Assembly: GCF_050948175.1 (NCBI RefSeq)
Contig: NW_027490120.1
Coordinates: 868,001-932,000, forward strand
DNA length: 64,000 bases
Direction: 5' to 3'
Source: Xylocopa sonorina
Taxonomy: Eukaryota > Arthropoda > Insecta > Hymenoptera > Apidae
Shown here: in pieces, positions 57,576 through 64,000 of the stretch
How positions within the stretch are numbered: the stretch's first letter is position 1
How the letters are laid out: the number at the start of each line of letters is the position of its first letter
Program-made: the position numbers and the translations under genes
The notes under the pieces: generated by a model
What the model was told of the DNA's origin: nothing
Seen by the model: the letters and a program-made list of their open reading frames with translations, nothing else
The model's database searches: none

Positions 57576-58101
57576 GAAACAACATTAAACCACCTTGTTA
57601 AACAATAATATATTAAATGTGAATTGGACTTTTAAATTTGAATTTATAAACAGCTAACAAATAAATATGTTTTTCTTACTATTCATATCATTATACTTTC
57701 AGTGATTTATTATGTGCTGTGATTTGATATATTAACTGCTTGATTATATTCTACAACGAACCTTGCATACCAAACACTGCTTTTACTCCTTATAAGAGTG
57801 GATAATCCTTCGTTTTATATTCTTATATCGCATTGGTTATAAAAGTATATAATATTGTATTTATGCAGTCACGTATAATTATGTACATACAAATTCGCGA
57901 TTAAGTAGCTATATGTTGAAATTCAATTCCGAATAATGCTCTAAAAAGCATCCCAGATAACAAAGAACAAGATGGCGGCGACACCATACCGGCACTATAT
58001 TGCCACTTCCGAGGAGTGTCAGCTGATCCGTAGCCATCTATGGCCGGATTCGTTAGCTAAAATGTCAGATTTTACCAGCACTTTCTAAACAAGCATAACA
58101 C

Positions 58102-58147
58102 GCTGCGTGAATCACGCAGCACCAGCACTATCGTGACACGCGTGTCA
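58102..58147. other. Adjacent inverted repeats in the putative 5' flank (R2)
   Basis: GCTGCGTG-AAT-CACGCAGC (58,102-58,120, perfect 8-bp arms) followed by TGACACGCGTGTCA (58,134-58,147, perfect palindrome). The palindrome is shared with R1; the first hairpin is not preserved in R1. Confidence 0.7.
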
Positions 58148-58427
58148 TCGCTCCATTCACGAATCTTTTCAGCAATGACGTAGGGTCACATTTGGTAATG
58201 GGGAACCTCTGCTTTCATACAAATTAGAACCGTTAGATGTCAGTAGATGTACAACATATGAGTATTGATATATATTTTGATAGTCGTTGTTGTATATGTA
58301 CAGTTATTGAGGGAGTCGTATATATTTCTTTCAACCCGTCATAAACTAAAAATATAATTTATAAGAACAATATTACTTACAAAATACAAATTCATGCTGT
58401 TACGTCCCTAACTTCGCCTTGTGTAAT

Positions 58428-61400
58428 TTCAAGGAAGTGTGGCATTTACATTCTTTTGAAGTATAAGCGGAATATACATAACGCATTTTATTGAATGTTA
58501 TAACTTATCATGAGACACAGAAATGAGAAGAGATATCGCGTTTTTTGAAGAATTAGGAATCTATTGCTTCTCTACGTAGACACCTAGAAGCGCTATTTCA
58601 TTGCAAGGAAGAGTGGGCTTTACATTCCTTTGACGTGTTTACGAGATACACATAACGAGCTGCATTGATATTACATCTTATCATGAGACACAAAAATGAA
58701 ATGCGATATTGCGCTTTACGAAGCATTAGAACTCTGCAGCTTCGATACGTAGACATCTAGAAACGTTGTTCTGTAGCATAAAAGTGTGGGATTTACAATC
58801 TTTTGAACTGTAGACGAGATATACACAACGAGTTGCATTGAATATTACACATTATCATGAGACATACGAATGAGATGCGACAACGCGTTTTCTGAAGCAT
58901 TAGGACTCTATAGCTTCGATACGTAGACATATAGAAACGCTATTCTGTAGCAAGGAAGAGTTGCATTATATTCTTTTGAAGTATCGATGGGATATACATA
59001 ACGCGCTGCATTGAGTATTACATCTTATCATGAGACATTGAAATGAGATGCAACATCGCGTTTTATAAAGGGATAGAACTCTATTGCATCGATACGCATA
59101 CATCGAGAAACGCTATTACGTCGCAAGGAAGTGTGGGATGTACATTCTTTTGGCTTGCTGACGAGATATACATAACGCGTTGCATTGTGTATTACATCTT
59201 ATCGTGAGGCATAGAAATGAGATGCGATATCGCGTTCTATGAAGCAATAAAACTCTATTGCTTCGATTCATAGACATCTAGAAACGCCATTCTTTGCAAG
59301 AATGAGTGGGATTTACAATCTCTTGACGTTTTGGCAAGATGTACATAACGCGCTGCATTGATATTACATCTTATCGTGAAACATAGGAATGAGATGCCAT
59401 ATCGCGTTCGATAAAGTGCTAGAACTCTATTGCTTCGATACGAAGACATCTAGAAACGCTATTCTGTCATAAGAATGTGTGGGATTTATATTCTCTTGAT
59501 GCCTTGACGAGGTATACATAACACGCTGCATTGATATGACATCTTATCATGAGACACAAAAATGAAATGCGACATTGCGCTTTACGAAGCATTAAAACTC
59601 TGCAGCTTCGATACGTAGACATCTAGAAACGTTCTTCTGTAGCATAGAAGTGTGGGATTTACAATCTTTTGAACTGTAGACGAGATATACACAACGAGTT
59701 GCATTGAATATTACACATTATCATGAGACATACGAATGAGATGCGACAACGCGTTTTCTGAAGCATTAGAACTCTATAGCTTCGATACGTAGACATATAG
59801 AAACGCTATTCTGTAGCAAGGAAGAGTTGCATTATATTCTTTTGAAGTATCGATGGAATATACATAACGCGCTGCATTGAGTATTACATCTTATCATGAG
59901 ACATTGAAATGAGATGCAACATCGCGTTTTATAAAGGGATAGAACTCTATTGCATCGATACGCATACATCGAGAAACGCTATTACGTCGCAAGGAAGTGT
60001 GGGATGTACATTCTTTTGGCTTGCTGACGAGATATACATAACGCGTTGCATTGTGTATTACATCTTATCGTGAGGCATAGAAATGAGATGCGATATCGCG
60101 TTCTATAAAGTGCTAGAACTCTATTGCTTCGATACGAAGACATCTAGAAACGCTATTCTGTCATAAGAATGTGTGGGATTTATATTCTCTTGATGCCTTG
60201 ACGAGGTATACATAACACGCTGCATTGATATGACATCTTATCATGAGACACAAAAATGAAATGCGATATTGCGCTTTACGAAGCATTAAAACTCTGCAGC
60301 TTCGATACGTAGACATCTAGAAACGTTGTTCTGTAGCATAGAAGTGTGGGATTTACAATCTTTTGAACTGTAGACGAGATATACACAACGAGTTGCATTG
60401 AATATTACACATTATCATGAGACATACGAATGAGATGCGACAACGCGTTTTCTGAAGCATTAGAACTCTATAGCTTCGATACGTAGACATATAGAAACGC
60501 TATTCTGTAGCAAGGAAGAGTTGCATTATATTCTTTTGAAGTATCGATGGGATATACATAACGCGCTGCATTGAGTATTACATCTTATCATGAGACATTG
60601 AAATGAGATGCGACATCGCGTTTTATAAAGGGATAGAACTCTATTGCATCGATACGCATACATCGAGAAACGCTATTACGTCGCAAGGAAGTGTGGGATG
60701 TACATTCTTTTGGCTTGCTGACGAGATATACATAACGCGTTGCATTGTGTATTACATCTTATCGTGAGGCATAGAAATGAGATGCGATATCGCGTTCTAT
60801 AAAGCAATAAAACTCTATTGCTTCGATTCATAGACATCTAGAAACGCCATTCTTTGCAAGAATGAGTGGGATTTACAATCTCTTGACGTGATGGCAAGAT
60901 GTACATAACGCGCTGCATTGATATTACATCTTATCGTGAAACATAGGAATGAGATGCCATATCGCGTTCTATAAAGTGCTAGAACTCTATTGCTTCGATA
61001 CGAAGACATCTAGAAACGCTATTCTGTCATAAGAATGTGTGGGATTTATATTCTCTTGATGCCTTGACGAGGTATACATAACACGCTGCATTGATATGAC
61101 ATCTTATCATGAGACATTGATGTGTGGTGCGATATCACGTTTTATGAGGCATTAGATCACTATTGCTTCGAAACGTAGACATATGGAAACGCTATTCCCT
61201 AACATGGAAGAGTGGCATTTACATTCTCTTGAAGTATTGACGAGACATACATAACGCGTTGCAATGATTTACATCTTGTCATGAAGCATAGGACTGAGAT
61301 GCGATATCGCATTCTACGAAGATTTAGAACTGTACTGTTTTGTTGCATAATCATGTAGAAAAGCTATTCCGTAGCATGGAAGTGTGGCATTTACATTATA

Positions 61401-62885
61401 TTGAAGTGTAGATGAGGTATACATAACGCGTAGCTTTGAATATTACATCTTATCATGAAACATAAAAATGAGATGCGATATAGCGTTCTATGAAGCACTA
61501 GAACTCTTTCGCTTCGATGCATAGACATCTAGAAACGCTATTCCCTCGCACGGAAGGGAAGGATTTGCATTCCCTTGAAGAATTGTCGCAATATACATAA
61601 CTCGTTGCATTGAATTACATCATATCATGATACATAGAAATGAAATACGATATCGCGTATTATGAGGCACTAGAACTCTATTGCTTCGATATGTAGACAT
61701 CTAGAAACGCTGTTGCATAGCAACGAAGTGTGGGCCTTACATTCCTCTGATGTGTTTCCGAGATATACATAACGCGTTGCATTGATTTTCATGTTATCAT
61801 GAACCATAGAAATGGGACGCGATTTCGCGTTTTACGAAGAATTGGAACTCTACTGCTTATAATTCGCTGACATCTAGAAGCGCTATTCTGTAGAATGGTA
61901 ATATGACATTTACTTTCTTTTGAAGTGTGGACGAGATACCCATAACGCGATGCTTTGATATTACATCTTATCATGAGTCATAGAAATGAGACGCGATATC
62001 CCGTTTTATGATGCATTAGAACTCTATTGCTTCGATGAGTAGTTATCTAGAAGCGCCATTCCGTTGCAAGGAAGTGTGGTACTTACATTCTTTTGAAGTG
62101 TAGACGAGATATACGTTACGCTTTGCATTGAATTTTACATCTTATCGTCAGACCTAGGAATGAAATGCAATATCGCGCTCTATGAAGTATTAGAAATCGA
62201 TTCCTTCGATACGCAGACGTCTAGAAACTCTATTCCGCAGCAGGGAAGTGTGGTATTTACTTTCTTTAGAAGTGTTGACGAGATATACATAACGCGTTGC
62301 ATTGAATGATACGTCTTATTATGAGAAATTTAAATGGCCCACAGGCCTTAGATTCTTTTGGAGTGTTGACGAGATGTACATGACGCGTTGCATTGAATTA
62401 CATCTTATTATGTTACATAGAAATGAGATGCAATATCGCCTTCTATGAAGAATTATAACTCTAATGATTCGATCCGCGGACATCTAGAAACGCTATACCG
62501 TTGGAAGGATGTGTGGGATTTACATTCTTTTAACGTGGTGGCGAGATATAGTTAACGCGTTGCCATTAACTACATCTTATCATGAAACATAGAAGTGACA
62601 TGCTATGTCGTGTTTTACGAAGCATTAGAACACCTTTGCTTCGACATGTAAACATCTAGAAGCGCTATTCCGTAGCATGGAAGTGTGGGATTTATATTCT
62701 TTTGAAGTGTAGACGAGATATACAAAACGCTTTGCATTGAAGATTACATCTTACCATGAGATATAGAATTAACAAGCGATATAGCTTTCTATGAGGCATT
62801 AGAACTCCATTGCTCCGATATGTAAACATCTAGAAACGCTGTTCCGTAGTAAGGAAGTGTGGCATTTACATTCTATTGAACTGTA
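58428..62885 (+). repeat. Satellite array 2, ~173-bp monomers, second subfamily
   Basis: About 25 head-to-tail monomers in the same orientation as array 1. Distinct variants: AACGCGTTGCATTGAATATT in place of ACTTCGCAATGAATATTA, GAAGTGTGGGATTTACATTC in place of GTGTCGCATTTACATTC, and ACATCTAGAAACGCTATTCC. The monomer around 62,320-62,345 carries a deletion with a CCCACAGGCC patch. The array ends abruptly at 62,885 inside a monomer, joined to BEL pol. Confidence 0.97.
58640..61095 (+). repeat. Higher-order repeats in array 2 (866 and 694 bp)
   Basis: The private phrase GAACTGTAGACGAGATATAC occurs at 58,805, 59,671 and 60,365: offsets 866 bp (5 monomers) and 694 bp (4 monomers). A second marker, the monomer with CGCCATTCTTTGCAAG, occurs near 59,285 and 60,845, 1,560 bp apart (866 + 694), and is missing from the middle unit. 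Units are nearly identical (one to a few differences per monomer), so the amplification is recent. Order: 5-mer, 4-mer, 5-mer. Confidence 0.93.
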
Positions 62886-64000
62886 TACGTTGCAGAGCCA
62901 GAGGATGACGTGTCTGCAACCAACAACACCATGCGAAGCTGCACGAGGACCACCAACCGGAAAATGCATGACTGCAACGGAAATTCGAAAAGCTCGTACC
63001 AAGTTTCACGGTCTTAGTCATCAACAGTCGCACAACGGAGCTGATGGCCACCGCGATCGTCCGCGGTAGCGATCGCGACCAGAAGCCAATCGAGTGTAGA
63101 ACGTTGAGCGTCACCTGTTCGAGTGCAAACTTCATTACAGACGACCTGGCAATGAAGCTTGGACTTCCCACGAAAAATAACAAGACAGCTATCGAAGCGT
63201 TGAACCAATTGCACGAGTTCGCGAATAAATTGCCTCAACGACGATCAAATCGCGGTTATTAGACTTCGCGCGGAAGCTCACATTCTTTACGATACCGCGA
63301 ATCGCTGGACCGATACCGGAAGAGCAAATCGATCAGGCGAAGACTCCGATTCCGGCAAACGTAAAACTAGCAGATCCACAATTTCATCGACCGGCAAATG
63401 TGGATATGTTAATCGGCACCGGTCCCGCTTTATCGTCCCTTAGCATCGGCCAGTACAAACTTTCTCCTCGCAACGATCCTAAATTATTTCTCCAAAAGAC
63501 GCAATTTGGATGGATCATCGGGGGGAGCGTCTCCACATCGGCGTCGTGGAGAAAACATCAAACATTCGTTACAACCCTGAATTTCGAACTTCAAAAATTC
63601 TGGGAGCTAGAAGAGGATCCACACGTACAATACCTATTTTCCGCGGATCAGGAATGCGAGCAGCATTTTCACGACCACGTTAAATGGACACGAACCGGTC
63701 GTTACATTGTCGCACTGCCGTTCAATGAAAAGAAGATGCAGTTAGGCGAAACTCGGTCGCGCGCCTTCAGCCGTCTTCTTTCGCTCGAACGAAAATTCAT
63801 GAAAGATCCAGAGCTGAAACGAGAATACTCTGCCGTCATCGAGGAGTATCTCGAGATGGGACACATGAGCCAGGTAGAACCACGCGATTCGGATGGCTTC
63901 TACCACACCCACCATGCCGTCATCAAACTGTCCAGCTCAACAACGAAGGTTCGTGTCGTCTTCGATGGATCTGCAAGATTGAGCAGTGGACTGTCATTGA
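62886..64000 (+). pseudogene. BEL/Pao retrotransposon pol (protease-RT part), truncated by satellite
   Basis: Begins at the satellite junction with VAEPEDDVSATNN and a basic stretch. In the frame from 63,044 it reads MATAIVRGSDRDQKPIECRT, then VTCSSANFITDDLAMKLGLP, the BEL protease region in which the usual D-S/T-G triad is altered (TCSSAN). After a frameshift near 63,220 an uninterrupted frame runs to the window end: TIKSRLLDFARKLTFFTIPR, VDMLIGTGPALSSL, QKTQFGWIIGG, DPHVQYLFSADQECEQHF, YIVALPFNEKKMQLGETRSR, then HAVIKLSSSTTKVRVVFDGS, the first RT blocks. About 250 codons are open with no stop, so this is younger or better preserved than the other elements. The rest lies outside the window. 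Confidence 0.88.

Larger units (their letters stand above)
55685..58362 (+). repeat. Composite duplicated block R2 (inverted copy of R1 48,428-51,080)
   Basis: Starts TTCGTTAACAAAACTGTAAG, matching L 15,224 in the same orientation, and continues through the AT-rich spacer, the SLC25A26-like fragment and its 5' flank. It ends near 58,362 (CGTCATAAACTAAAAATA versus 48,440). With R1 it forms a large inverted repeat: 2.7-kb arms, 4.6-kb spacer. Confidence 0.9.

Noticed and set aside
1..64000. tRNA or rRNA genes
   Set aside because: No cloverleaf with A and B boxes and no rRNA core sequence was seen on either strand; only a tRNA-complementary primer-binding site in copia.

Overview
This window looks like insect pericentromeric or other heterochromatin, probably from a hymenopteran such as a bee, wasp or ant. 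The evidence is AT-rich DNA, long ~173-bp satellite arrays, degenerate TTAGG-like tracts, and a dense pile-up of decayed insect transposable elements: Ty3/gypsy, Ty1/copia, BEL/Pao, piggyBac and an R1-like LINE. I see no intact host gene. The species call is inference; satellite, transposons and host-gene fragments are read directly from the sequence.

Layout. 1-10,705: tandem array of a ~173-bp satellite, about 60 monomers. 10,868-16,911: composite block L, holding an LINE relic (minus), a TTAGG-like tract, a ~57-bp minisatellite, an HSDL2-like fragment (plus) and an SLC25A26-like fragment (minus). 16,940-17,979: satellite relics around a GC-rich island. 17,980-22,910: degenerate gypsy copy 1 (plus). 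22,911-24,324: satellite. 24,325-27,020: truncated copia, itself interrupted at 26,163-26,416 by a 254-bp insertion that carries a hammerhead ribozyme fold. 27,021-31,885: satellite with one piggyBac copy split into two opposite-facing halves. 31,886-35,735: a second, AT-rich ~133-bp satellite split by a nearly complete second piggyBac. 35,736-37,739: satellite of mixed orientation. 37,740-42,626: gypsy copy 2 (minus). 42,627-46,370: satellite relics, a BEL/Pao gag fragment and AT-rich repeat. 46,371-48,427: unassigned DNA with a GC-rich island and a small membrane-protein ORF. 48,428-55,684: block R1, an inverted copy of L. 55,685-58,362: block R2, an inverted copy of the first 2.7 kb of R1. 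58,428-62,885: second satellite array with clear 4- and 5-monomer higher-order repeats. 62,886-64,000: BEL/Pao pol fragment running off the window.

How it fits together. All ~173-bp repeats belong to one family with at least three subfamilies. The older middle subfamily is scattered in both orientations and hosts the transposons, while the two flanking arrays are more homogeneous. The L, R1 and R2 blocks appear to descend from an ordinary gene locus in which SLC25A26 and HSDL2 sat tail to tail, because both fragments keep intron-like sequence. That locus seems to have been copied into heterochromatin and inverted. Within the L/R1 pair a 478-bp tract is perfectly identical although its surroundings have diverged, which suggests gene conversion. 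The most interesting single element is the hammerhead ribozyme at 26,275-26,345, whose two closing loops carry an 11-nt perfect complementarity.
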